A DNA stretch of 64,000 nt from Spirulina major PCC 6313 (lineage in GTDB: Bacteria > Cyanobacteriota > Cyanobacteriia > Cyanobacteriales > Spirulinaceae): assembly GCF_001890765.1 (NCBI RefSeq), contig NZ_KV878783.1, positions 1,527,174-1,591,173 of the forward strand, written 5' to 3'. The position numbers and the translations under genes were made by a program. Positions 28,208-35,926 of the stretch are shown here, piece by piece (within the stretch, counting starts at the first letter, position 1; every line of letters begins with the position of its first letter). Below the pieces are notes generated by a model. It searched no databases and was not told the origin of the DNA. It worked only from the letters and a program-made list of their open reading frames with translations.

Positions 28208-28223
28208 CCGATTTGCAAATCGG
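28208..28223. promoter_or_regulatory. Perfect 16-bp palindrome upstream of hsdM, possible operator
   Basis: CCGATTTGCAAATCGG is fully self-complementary and lies 92 bases before the hsdM start, in the gap between divergent genes. Palindromes here could be the binding site of one of the TA antitoxins or another repressor of the operon, but no such protein is identified. Confidence 0.35.
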
Positions 28224-28315
28224 CAGGGAGCAAATACCCATTTTCTGAAGTTCGGCAGCAGACCATACAAAATCGGGATCAGGTAAGATCTGTTCACTTT
28301 CCTATTCCTCTGGCT

Positions 28316-29770
28316 ATGTTTGAGCAGACGTTTAAAAATATTGATGATGTCCTTCGGAAGGAGGCGGGCTGTGCGACGGAGCTTGATTATGCGGAACAGA
28401 TTTCCTGGATTCTGTTCCTGAAGTACCTCGATGACCTGGAGACTGATCGCCAAAGTAAAGCTCTGTTAACGGGGGAAGCCTATCAACCGCTATTAGATGA
28501 GCCGTACCGCTGGAAATCGTGGGCGTATCCACGGGATAAGGCGGGGGAATTGTTGAAAACGGCTCCCATTGGGGATGACCTGATCGAGTTTGTCAGTGGG
28601 GAGTTATTCCCGTATTTTCGGGCGTTCAAGGATTATGCGGAGCCGGGTACGTTTGGCGCAAAGATTGGGGAGATTTTTTCGGGGGTTAGCAATAAGTTTC
28701 AGAGTGGCTACAATCTCCGGGAAGTCCTAGAAGGTATTGATAAGCTCCGGTTTCAGACGCAGCAGGAAAAGCATGAGTTGTCTGACCTCTACGAAACGCG
28801 CATTAATAATATGGGGAATGCGGGGCGCAATGGGGGGGAATATTACACGCCGCGTCCTTTGATTCGGGCGATGATTCGGGTGATCAAACCGCAACTGGGG
28901 GAGACGATTTACGATGGGGCGTGTGGTTCGGCGGGGTTCCTGTGTGAGGCCTATGAGTTTTTGCGTCCGTTGGTGAAGAGTGCGGCGGAGTTGGAACGGC
29001 TGCAAACGAAAACGCTCTATGGTCAGGAAAAGAAGGGGTTAGCCTACATCATCGGGGTGATGAATCTGATTTTGCATGGGATTGAAGCGCCGAATATTCT
29101 CCACAGGAATACGCTAACGGAGGATATTCAGGGGTTTCAGGAGAAGGATCGCCATGATGTGATCCTGGCAAATCCGCCGTTTGGGGGGAAGGAACGGGGG
29201 GAGATTAAGCAGAATTTCACGATCGCAACGGGGGAGACGGCGTTTCTGTTTCTCCAGCATTTTATGAAGCGGCTCAAGGATGGCGGACGGGCGGCGATCG
29301 TGATTAAAAATACGTTCCTATCGAATGCGGATCATGCGTCACGGGCGTTACGGCAGGAGCTTACGTCAACCTGTAATCTGCATACGGTGTTGGATTGTCC
29401 GGGGGGGACGTTCCTGGGGGCGGGGGTGAAAACGGTTGTGCTGTTTTTTGAGAAGGGGACACCGACGGAAAGGATTTGGTTTTATCAGCTTGATGTGGGG
29501 CGCAGTCTGGGGAAAACGAACCCGCTGAATGATGATGACCTGAGGGAGTTTGTGGAGTTTCAATCGGTGTTTAGGGAGTCGGAACGGTCTTGGTTTCTGG
29601 ATTTGCAGGAGGTTGATCGGTCGTCGTTTGATTTGTCGGTGAAGAATCCGAATGCGCCGGAGGAGGAGCCGTTACGGGAACCGGAGGAAATTTTGGCGGA
29701 AATTGCGGAGCTTGACCAAAAGAGTGCGGAAATTTTGGCTAGTATTGAATCATTAATCTCAAAGGAGTAA
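28316..29770 (+). CDS. hsdM: Type I restriction-modification system, DNA methyltransferase subunit M
   Basis: The protein has 484 residues, usual for HsdM. It carries the N-terminal helical HsdM_N region (FKNIDDVLRKEAGCATELDYAEQISWILFLKYLDDLE), the SAM-binding motif YDGACGSAGFL (about residue 200), and motif IV NPPFGG starting at residue 286, the N6-adenine signature. It methylates adenine in the half-site set by HsdS. It is the first gene of an operon: the next ORF starts 5 bases after its stop. The codons are strongly G-ending, unlike hsdR in the same operon. Confidence 0.95.
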   Translation: MFEQTFKNIDDVLRKEAGCATELDYAEQISWILFLKYLDDLETDRQSKALLTGEAYQPLLDEPYRWKSWAYPRDKAGELLKTAPIGDDLIEFVSGELFPYFRAFKDYAEPGTFGAKIGEIFSGVSNKFQSGYNLREVLEGIDKLRFQTQQEKHELSDLYETRINNMGNAGRNGGEYYTPRPLIRAMIRVIKPQLGETIYDGACGSAGFLCEAYEFLRPLVKSAAELERLQTKTLYGQEKKGLAYIIGVMNLILHGIEAPNILHRNTLTEDIQGFQEKDRHDVILANPPFGGKERGEIKQNFTIATGETAFLFLQHFMKRLKDGGRAAIVIKNTFLSNADHASRALRQELTSTCNLHTVLDCPGGTFLGAGVKTVVLFFEKGTPTERIWFYQLDVGRSLGKTNPLNDDDLREFVEFQSVFRESERSWFLDLQEVDRSSFDLSVKNPNAPEEEPLREPEEILAEIAELDQKSAEILASIESLISKE

Positions 29771-29775
29771 AGGGG

Positions 29776-29985
29776 ATGACGGTTAAGGAAAGATTACTGC
29801 AAGAAATCGAGCAATTATCTGATGATTTTTTACCGGAGTTATTAGATGTTGTTTTGTCGATGAAGCAACGGCAAGAGGATGAAGAGGAAATTTCAGAGGA
29901 GGAAAAAGCGAATATTATTCAGGCTCGTTTGGAATATGAAGCGGGTGATTATATGACCCTTGAGGAGTTTGAAGCAAGTTTATAA
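29776..29985 (+). CDS. Small acidic protein, probable antitoxin of a type II TA pair (first pair)
   Basis: The protein has 69 residues and is strongly acidic (many Glu). MTVKERLLQEIEQLSDDFLPELLDVVLSMKQRQ forms a helical N-terminal half seen in many cyanobacterial antitoxins. It starts 5 bases after hsdM and overlaps the toxin start by one base (TAATG), the coupling expected of a TA pair. No DNA-binding fold is recognisable. Its role as antitoxin follows from position and the RelE/ParE-like partner. Confidence 0.7.
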   Translation: MTVKERLLQEIEQLSDDFLPELLDVVLSMKQRQEDEEEISEEEKANIIQARLEYEAGDYMTLEEFEASL

Positions 29986-30239
29986 TGAGTTACCGTATTA
30001 TTACTCCGAGGTCTGTTCAGAAGCAATTAAAAAAATTATCTCCACAAATTCGCTCTCGTTTGTTGGCTGAGATTAAATCTTTGTCGGATATTCCGCGACC
30101 TGATGGCGTTAAAAAATTAAAGGGTTATCAGAATACCTATCGGATTCGTGTGGGTGATTATCGGGTGATTTATGAAATTAATGATGGGGAGATGCTGATT
30201 TTAATTATCAGTGCTGTTCATCGTCAAAGTGCTTATTGA
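29985..30239 (+). CDS. RelE/ParE-superfamily toxin (first pair)
   Basis: The protein has 84 residues. The pattern of MSYRIITPRSVQKQLKKLSPQIRSRL at the start, KKLKGYQNTYRIRVGDYRVIYEI in the middle and an Ile/Leu-rich end matches the RelE/ParE fold. RelE members cleave ribosome-bound mRNA; ParE members poison gyrase; which applies here is not visible. The gene is translationally coupled to its antitoxin and ends 16 bases before hsdS. Confidence 0.85.
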   Translation: MSYRIITPRSVQKQLKKLSPQIRSRLLAEIKSLSDIPRPDGVKKLKGYQNTYRIRVGDYRVIYEINDGEMLILIISAVHRQSAY

Positions 30240-31212
30240 TTGGGGAGCTTTTAGCATGAAGTGGGAAGTTAAAAAAATCAAAGATTTAGGCATTATTCAG
30301 ACAGGAGCAACACCAAAAACATCAGATGCAAAAAATTTTGGAAACTATATATCATTTGTTAAGCCTGCTGATTTTTTGCCCAATGGAGAAATAAAAAATA
30401 GTGGTCAGAAATTAAGTAAAACTGGTCTACAAAAAACAAGATTAATAAAAGCCAACTCAGTTCTTATGGTTTGTATTGGTGCAACTATTGGAAAAGCGGG
30501 CTTCTCTGCGTTGGATATTACAACGAATCAGCAAATTAATTCATTAACACCTGAACGTAATTATGATGCAAAATTTATTTACTATCAGATGCTGACTCAA
30601 GAATTCCAAAAGAGAGTTAAACATAATGCAAGTCAAGCAACTTTACCAATTATCAATAAGACAAAATGGGGAAATTTAACAATCAGAATTCCGCCGATCG
30701 CTGAACAAAAACGGATTGTGGAGATATTGGATGAGTGTTTTGCTGGGATTGAAAGGGCAGAGGCGATCGCACGCCAAAACCTCACCAATGCCCGCGAACT
30801 TTTCGACAGCTATTTAAACAAGCTTTTTCAAAATCCTCCAGAAGATTGGTCAGAAAAATCACTCGGAGAAGTTTGTAGATTTCAAGGTGGTTCTCAGCCT
30901 CCAAAATCAGAATTTGTTTCAAGCTTACGGGAAGGATATATACGACTAATTCAAATTAGAGACTATAAAACTGATGAAAAAAAAGTTTTTATACCTTTAG
31001 AAAAGGCAAAACGATTTTGCGAGAAAGATGACATAATGATTGGTCGATATGGTCCCCCTTTATTTCAGATTCTTAGAGGACTAGAGGGGGCTTATAATGT
31101 AGCTTTAATGAAAGCAATTCCTAATGAAAAAATAATTTCCAGGGACTATCTATTTTATTTTCTTAAAAATCGGTCAATTTTACACTAAGTAGCTCAGGCA
31201 AGAAAGAGTGAA

Positions 31213-31881
31213 CTATGTAACAGAATATTGAGGTTGTCGCAGATTGACATATTCAGTGGAGTGAGCGTTTTGTTGTGCCCGAGCATCAAGTCCAAAAATG
31301 ACCTCACAAGCCAACTCCTTCTCTGACTCAAACATCTGACCAACCAACTCATCTCGCTTGAGATGCTGCCACTCCAACTCAATAGGATTCATCTCTGAAC
31401 AGTAGGGGGGCAGGAAGAAAAGATAAAGCCCCTGAGCTTGCCAAGTAGCAATCTGGGCTTGAACAAGCTTGCTGGTATGAATGGAGCCGTTGTCCAGCAC
31501 AATGACCCTTATCCGTCCGGTTTTCGAGAGGATGTCAGCGGCACTCTGGGCTTGCTGGTTCATCAAGGCGATGAAGTCATCGCTCTTAAAGCTGCCTAAA
31601 ACCAGAGAGTAGATGAAGGTGACCAATGGCTGCCACAAACCGATGATGCTGAGCCTCTTGCCTCGCTTGCGAGTCTGCTCCTGTCGTTTTTGCTCACCTC
31701 GGAAGTAATCGCTGTAACTGGCGGCACTCCATAAACAACTGCCGGATTCGTCGCCGTAGAGCAAGTCAATCTCCCCTGCTGCCGCAGAGAGTTCGAGCAT
31801 CTCTAAGTCTGCTTGCTTAATCGCCCGCGTTGCTGGGTCTTGGCGCTCTCGGTGACTCTGACGTGTCCGCTTCCATATCAC
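31213..31881 (-). CDS. IS630 transposase, C-terminal DDE part
   Basis: The frame has 222 codons and holds the catalytic triad: Asp in LLYGDESG, Asp in IVLDNGSIHTS, and Glu in NPIELEWQHLKRDE. The upstream HTH parts lie in other frames. Its first codon is a GTG right at an A6G5 run (31884-31894 on the plus strand), where a frame change would join it to the middle piece. It may be expressed by frameshifting or be decayed. Confidence 0.85.
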   Translation of the reverse strand: MIWKRTRQSHRERQDPATRAIKQADLEMLELSAAAGEIDLLYGDESGSCLWSAASYSDYFRGEQKRQEQTRKRGKRLSIIGLWQPLVTFIYSLVLGSFKSDDFIALMNQQAQSAADILSKTGRIRVIVLDNGSIHTSKLVQAQIATWQAQGLYLFFLPPYCSEMNPIELEWQHLKRDELVGQMFESEKELACEVIFGLDARAQQNAHSTEYVNLRQPQYSVT

Positions 31882-32001
31882 CCCCTTTTTTGAGCACCTG
31901 ACGCAGATGGTCTGGGCTCAAGGTAATGCCTCTGTATCGTTTGAGTTTCTTGGCTAACTGTACGCTGTTATAGGTTCGCTTTTCTTCACGCAAACAGGTT
32001 T

Positions 32002-32286
32002 CTAGGTACACCATGTCGGCTTCTGTCCAGGTGCTCTTTTTCCTCTTCCTGGTGCATCCCAGAGTCCGCCTAAGCCCTTTTCCTGCCAACGTTTGAACGT
32101 TTTCCTCACTGTCCCTACATTCCAGTGCAAGTGTTGGGCTATCTTTTCGACGTACCATCCTTGATGGCTGAGTCTCAGAGCTTCTGCACGGTCTTTGACT
32201 CTCTGTATTACTGTGGTTGCTTTCCTTAGCTCCCACAGGGTTCTTTCTTCCTCTGGGCTTAGAAATACTCTCATCCTTGCTCCCAT
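32002..32286 (-). CDS. IS630 transposase, N-terminal helix-turn-helix part
   Basis: The frame has 94 codons, MGARMRVFLSPEEERTLWEL...WNVGTVRKTFKRWQEKGLGG, with the first HTH of IS630 transposases. It runs into a stop after GKRAPGQKPTWCT. A -1 shift at the GGAAAAAGA run near 32038-32045 continues into a second helical segment (STWTEADMVYLETCLREEK ... HLRQVLKKGG) in another frame. From there a second shift is needed to reach the DDE part, so full-length protein needs two frame changes. Confidence 0.75.
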   Translation of the reverse strand: MGARMRVFLSPEEERTLWELRKATTVIQRVKDRAEALRLSHQGWYVEKIAQHLHWNVGTVRKTFKRWQEKGLGGLWDAPGRGKRAPGQKPTWCT

Positions 32287-32637
32287 AAGTACACCTGTTC
32301 TTTATACTCACTCTTTACATCTCTCAATCTACCTCTCTTTTTCTACCCTGGCCTACTTATATCGAAAATTCATCTAGTAGAACTGCGGGACAAACAGGAT
32401 TTAATAAGGCAACCATTGAACCTTACCCTATCGTTTTTCCACCACTGAATCAGCAACCAGAAATAGTTCAGCGGCTTACAAATATTCTTGAAGACTCACA
32501 AAAACTCGAAGAAAATTATCAACGCAAAATAGAAGCCCTTGGGGAGTTAAAACAATCGATATTGCAGAAAGCCTTTAGCGGACAACTCACCCAGTAGATT
32601 GGCTAAACTGTACAAAATAGCCCAAACCTCGAAAACC

Positions 32638-32871
32638 ATGCTACTGCAAAAAATTATTGACGAAATCAAAGAAATCCCCGAATCCCGCCAGGAAGAGCTT
32701 TATCAACTGATCCAAGCATTTCGCCACCATCTCAACGACAAACCCGCCGCCGAACCCTACGACACCCCCGACGAAGAAATTATCGAAGGTATCAGAGAAG
32801 GAATGCGCCAAGCTCTAGCTGGTGAAGTCATTCCCCTTGAAGAAATGTGGGAGGGCATTGATGTCGATTAA
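32638..32871 (+). CDS. Small acidic protein, probable antitoxin (second pair)
   Basis: The protein has 77 residues. The helical MLLQKIIDEIKEIPESRQEELYQLIQAF and the acidic tail ...LAGEVIPLEEMWEGIDVD fit a cyanobacterial antitoxin. The ATG at 32638 is preferred over an upstream TTG at 32599, because that codon lies directly after the hsdS stop and gives no family-like residues. It overlaps the toxin ORF by 11 bases. A resemblance to the first antitoxin is limited to overall character. Confidence 0.7.
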   Translation: MLLQKIIDEIKEIPESRQEELYQLIQAFRHHLNDKPAAEPYDTPDEEIIEGIREGMRQALAGEVIPLEEMWEGIDVD

Positions 32872-33211
32872 CCCAAACCCCATCAATATCGATCTATCAT
32901 CCCGCTTCAAAAAAGACCTCAAAACCCTAGCCAAACGTTACCGCTCCATCCGCCAAGACTTACAACCCCTCATCGCAGAATTACAAGCAGGCGATACCCC
33001 CGGCGATCAAATTCAAGGACTACAACACACTGTTTTTAAGGTTCGGCTCAAAAATAGCGACACCCAAAAAGGCAAAAGTGGCGGCTATCGGGTGATCTAT
33101 TACCTTCGTAGCCAAATTGGAATTACCCTCATCACCATCTATTCCAAATCCGATCAATCCGATGTCAGTAATCAAGTGATCGAAGACATCATTCGCCAAT
33201 ATCAAAACTAG
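32861..33211 (+). CDS. RelE/ParE-superfamily toxin (second pair)
   Basis: The protein has 116 residues. The sequence DLSSRFKKDLKTLAKRYRSIRQDLQPL, then VFKVRLKNSDTQKGKSGGYRVIYYL, and LITIYSKSDQSD near the end, match a HigB/RelE-type toxin family. It is longer than the first pair's toxin (84 residues) and not a copy of it. It overlaps its antitoxin by 11 bases and stops 3 bases before the hsdR start, so all three are one transcript. The target is likely mRNA on the ribosome, by family analogy only. Confidence 0.85.
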   Translation: MSINPNPINIDLSSRFKKDLKTLAKRYRSIRQDLQPLIAELQAGDTPGDQIQGLQHTVFKVRLKNSDTQKGKSGGYRVIYYLRSQIGITLITIYSKSDQSDVSNQVIEDIIRQYQN

Positions 33212-33214
33212 ACC

Positions 33215-35839
33215 ATGAACGAAGCCGAAACCAGAGCCGAACTGATCGACCCCGCCTTAAAAGCCGCAGGCTGGGGAGAAATTCCAGAAAGTCGCATCCG
33301 CAGAGAAGCGATCGCCCCCGGTCGCCTGGTGGGTTCCGGTCAGCGCAGCCGCTCCAAAACCTGCGATTACGTCTTGGTCTATAAAAATCAAAAACTCGCC
33401 GCCCTCGAAGCCAAAAAAGACGAGCTGCACCCCACCGAAGGACTCGGCCAAGCCAAAGACTACGCCGAACGATTACAAACCCCCATCGCCCTCTGCACCA
33501 ACGGCAAAAAAATCTACCAAGTCGATATGCGCACCGGGGCAGAACAATACATCGATCGCTACCCCACCCCCGCCGAACTCTGGGAACTTGCCTACCCCAC
33601 CCAAAACCAGTGGCGCGATCGCTTTGCCGCCATCCCCTTTGAAGACAAAAGCGGCACATGGGAAGCCCGCTACTACCAACATAATGCGATCGAAGCCGTC
33701 CTCGAAGCCATCAGCCAAGGCAAAACCCGGATGCTGCTCACCCTCGCCACCGGAACCGGGAAAACCTTCATCGCCTTTCAAATCGCCTGGAAACTCTTCC
33801 AAGCCAAATGGAACATCAGCGGCGAACCCACCCACCGCCCCCGCATCCTCTTTCTCGCCGATCGCAATATTCTCGCCAACCAAGCCTTTAACGCCTTCGG
33901 AGCCTTCCCCGATGATGCTCTCGTCCGGATCGACCCCAAAGAAATCAAGAAAAAAGGCAAAGTCCCCACCAATGGCAGCCTCTTTTTCACCATCTTTCAA
34001 ACCTTCATGACCGAGATCCCCCCTAACCCCCCTTCCCAAGGGGGGAAGCCGATAGGCAGGGGGGAGCAATCCGCCAACTTTAGCGAGATCCCCCCTAGCC
34101 CCCCTTGGGAAGGGGGGAAGCCGATAGGCAGGGGGGATCAATCCGCCAACTTTTACGAGATCCCCCCTAACCCCCCTTGGGAAGGGGGGAAGCCGATAGG
34201 CAGGGGGGATCAAGCCAACTTTAGCGAGATCCCCCCTAGCCCCCCTTCCCAAGGGGGGAAGCCGATAGGCAGGGGGGATCAAGCCGCGAATTTTACCGAG
34301 ATCCCCCCTAGCCCCCCTTCCCAAGGGGGGAAGCCGATAGGCAGGGGGGATCAAGCCAACTTTTACGACTATCCCCCCGACTTTTTCGACCTCATCGTGA
34401 TCGACGAATGCCACCGGGGCGGAGCCAACGACGAAAGCACCTGGCGCAAAATTCTCGAATACTTTTCCCCCGCCGTCCAACTCGGCTTAACCGCCACCCC
34501 CAAACGGGATATCAACGGCGACACCTATCAATATTTTGGCGAACCCCTCTACACCTATTCCCTCAAAGAAGGTATTAACGACGGCTATTTAACCCCCTTC
34601 AAAGTCGTTCAATTCACCACCACCCTTGATGACTATCTCTATGATCCCGATGATGACGTGATCGAAGGGGACATCGATGCAGCGCGAACCTACACAGAAA
34701 AAGACTTTAACCGCATTATCGAGATGGAAGAGCGCGAAAAACAGCGGGTGCAACTCTTCATGGCAGCGATTGACCAGAACGAAAAAACCCTTGTGTTTTG
34801 TGCCACCCAAGACCATGCCCTAGCGGTGCGCGATCGCATTAACCAGATGAAAATCAGCACCGACCCGAACTATTGCGTTCGAGTGACGGCCAATGATGGC
34901 AGCATCGGCGAAACGAACCTTAAAACCTTCCAGGACAACGAAAAAGCGATTCCCACGATTCTCACCACCTCCCGCAAACTTTCCACAGGCGTAGACGCTC
35001 GCAATGTGCGGAATATTGTCCTGATGCGTCCGATTAAATCCATGATCGAGTTTAAGCAAATTATCGGGCGGGGGACGCGACTTTTTGACCATAAAGACTA
35101 TTTCACCATCTACGATTTCGTGAAAGCCTACGAACATTTCAATGATAAAGAATGGGACGGCGAACCCACTGAACCCGTCGCCATTGACCCCAAACCCCAC
35201 AAAGAACCAACAGAACCAAAACCCGATGATGGGGAGAACGATGAACCAAAATCCCGCCAAAAAATCAAAATTAAGTTAGCCGATGGCAAAGAGCGGGAGC
35301 TAGCCCACACCCAGACCACGACGTTTTGGGATGCGGATGGCAAACCTATTGCCGCTGAAGACTTTATCAAAAAATTATTCGGTGAACTGCCGGAACTCTT
35401 TAAAAATGAAGCCGAACTCCGCACCCTCTGGGGAAAACCGGATACCCGTAAATCATTGCTGACGGGACTGGCCGAAAAGGGCTATGGCGATGAACAACTA
35501 CAAGCGATCGCTCGCATTGCCGCAGCAGAGAAAAGCGACATTTACGATGTGCTGACCTGGATTGCCTATGCTGCCACGCCAATCACGCGCAAAGAGCGGG
35601 TGATCAAGCATCGGGATTTAATTTTTTCCAAGTACACCGGCAAACAGCAAGAATTTTTAGATTTCGTCCTCAACCAATACATCCGGGAAGGCGTGAGCGA
35701 ACTCGACCGAGGCAAATTACCCCAACTCATCGAGATTAAATATTTGACGGTCAATGAAGGGTTAGCGGTGTTAGGCCATGATATCGCTCAGGTTTTTGCG
35801 GATTTCCAAGCGGATTTATATACCGGAGAAGCGGCGTAA
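33215..35839 (+). CDS. hsdR: Type I restriction enzyme, helicase-nuclease subunit R, with inserted repeats
   Basis: The protein has 874 residues. The N-terminal HSDR_N nuclease has TCDYVLVYKNQKLAALEAKKDE, a PD-(D/E)XK site with Asp and ExK. The motor domain has Walker A (LATGTGKTF, about 178-186), DECH at 397-400 and TGVDARNVRNIV with QIIGRGTR for the RecA2 half. It cleaves DNA after translocation when HsdS finds an unmodified site. Residues 267-384 are an insert of five repeats just before the DECH box, absent from ordinary family members, which have only a short loop there. Because hsdS is broken, the enzyme has no visible local specificity partner. It starts 3 bases after the second toxin gene. 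Confidence 0.93.
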   Translation: MNEAETRAELIDPALKAAGWGEIPESRIRREAIAPGRLVGSGQRSRSKTCDYVLVYKNQKLAALEAKKDELHPTEGLGQAKDYAERLQTPIALCTNGKKIYQVDMRTGAEQYIDRYPTPAELWELAYPTQNQWRDRFAAIPFEDKSGTWEARYYQHNAIEAVLEAISQGKTRMLLTLATGTGKTFIAFQIAWKLFQAKWNISGEPTHRPRILFLADRNILANQAFNAFGAFPDDALVRIDPKEIKKKGKVPTNGSLFFTIFQTFMTEIPPNPPSQGGKPIGRGEQSANFSEIPPSPPWEGGKPIGRGDQSANFYEIPPNPPWEGGKPIGRGDQANFSEIPPSPPSQGGKPIGRGDQAANFTEIPPSPPSQGGKPIGRGDQANFYDYPPDFFDLIVIDECHRGGANDESTWRKILEYFSPAVQLGLTATPKRDINGDTYQYFGEPLYTYSLKEGINDGYLTPFKVVQFTTTLDDYLYDPDDDVIEGDIDAARTYTEKDFNRIIEMEEREKQRVQLFMAAIDQNEKTLVFCATQDHALAVRDRINQMKISTDPNYCVRVTANDGSIGETNLKTFQDNEKAIPTILTTSRKLSTGVDARNVRNIVLMRPIKSMIEFKQIIGRGTRLFDHKDYFTIYDFVKAYEHFNDKEWDGEPTEPVAIDPKPHKEPTEPKPDDGENDEPKSRQKIKIKLADGKERELAHTQTTTFWDADGKPIAAEDFIKKLFGELPELFKNEAELRTLWGKPDTRKSLLTGLAEKGYGDEQLQAIARIAAAEKSDIYDVLTWIAYAATPITRKERVIKHRDLIFSKYTGKQQEFLDFVLNQYIREGVSELDRGKLPQLIEIKYLTVNEGLAVLGHDIAQVFADFQADLYTGEAA
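34013..34366 (+). repeat. Five in-frame tandem repeats (69-72 bp) inside hsdR
   Basis: Unit starts are 34013, 34085, 34157, 34226 and 34298, and the last ends at 34366. Each encodes EIPPxPPxxGGKPIGRGxQ plus a short ANF(S/Y/T) tail (24, 24, 23, 24 and 23 codons). At DNA level a unit begins GAGATCCCCCCTA and ends near GGGGGGATCAA, so the two halves can pair as a hairpin. The same C-run/G-run motif occurs in the MITE-like elements at 27 and 51 kb. All lengths are multiples of three, so the frame is preserved. Confidence 0.92.
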
Positions 35840-35926
35840 TTGGAATGGAGCGATCGCTAAGAATTAAGAATTAGGATACTCGTAGGGTGCTGTTAGCGAA
35901 GCGTAACGCACCATCACATTGAGCTT

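Larger units (their letters stand above)
31188..32357 (-). mobile_element. IS630-family insertion sequence within hsdS
   Basis: The 1170-bp element is bounded by TA at 31186-31187 and 32358-32359, the duplication expected for IS630/Tc1-mariner. The inverted ends match closely: AGTAGCTCAGGCAAGAAAG on the left versus AGTAGGCCAGGGTAGAAAA for the reverse complement of the right end. The transposase is encoded on the minus strand in pieces. Confidence 0.93.
30256..32597 (+). pseudogene. hsdS: Type I RM specificity subunit S, split by an IS630-family insertion
   Basis: HsdS binds the two halves of the DNA target and directs HsdM and HsdR. The 5' part (30256-31185, MKWEVKKIKDLG...NRSILH) has a first target-recognition domain, a conserved central helix region and most of the second one. 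It stops at once after the IS boundary. The 3' remnant runs from 32360 to the TAG at 32595-32597 and contains the closing helix region (QQPEIVQRLTNILEDSQKLE and ...LKQSILQKAFSGQL). Removing 31188-32359, which is the IS plus one TA copy, restores an open reading frame across the junction (TA+T gives Tyr, then IENSSSRTAGQTG). The damage is therefore only the insertion. Confidence 0.93.

Noticed and set aside
34013-34366. CRISPR array-like spacing in hsdR
   Set aside because: Units are tandem with only 9-15 variable bases, coding in frame; there are no unique spacers and no cas genes nearby.
33473-34480. 335-codon open frame antisense to hsdR, with repeated LIPPAYRLPP units
   Set aside because: The repeats are the complement of the hsdR insertion units, which stay open on both strands. 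No start signal or family match is seen.
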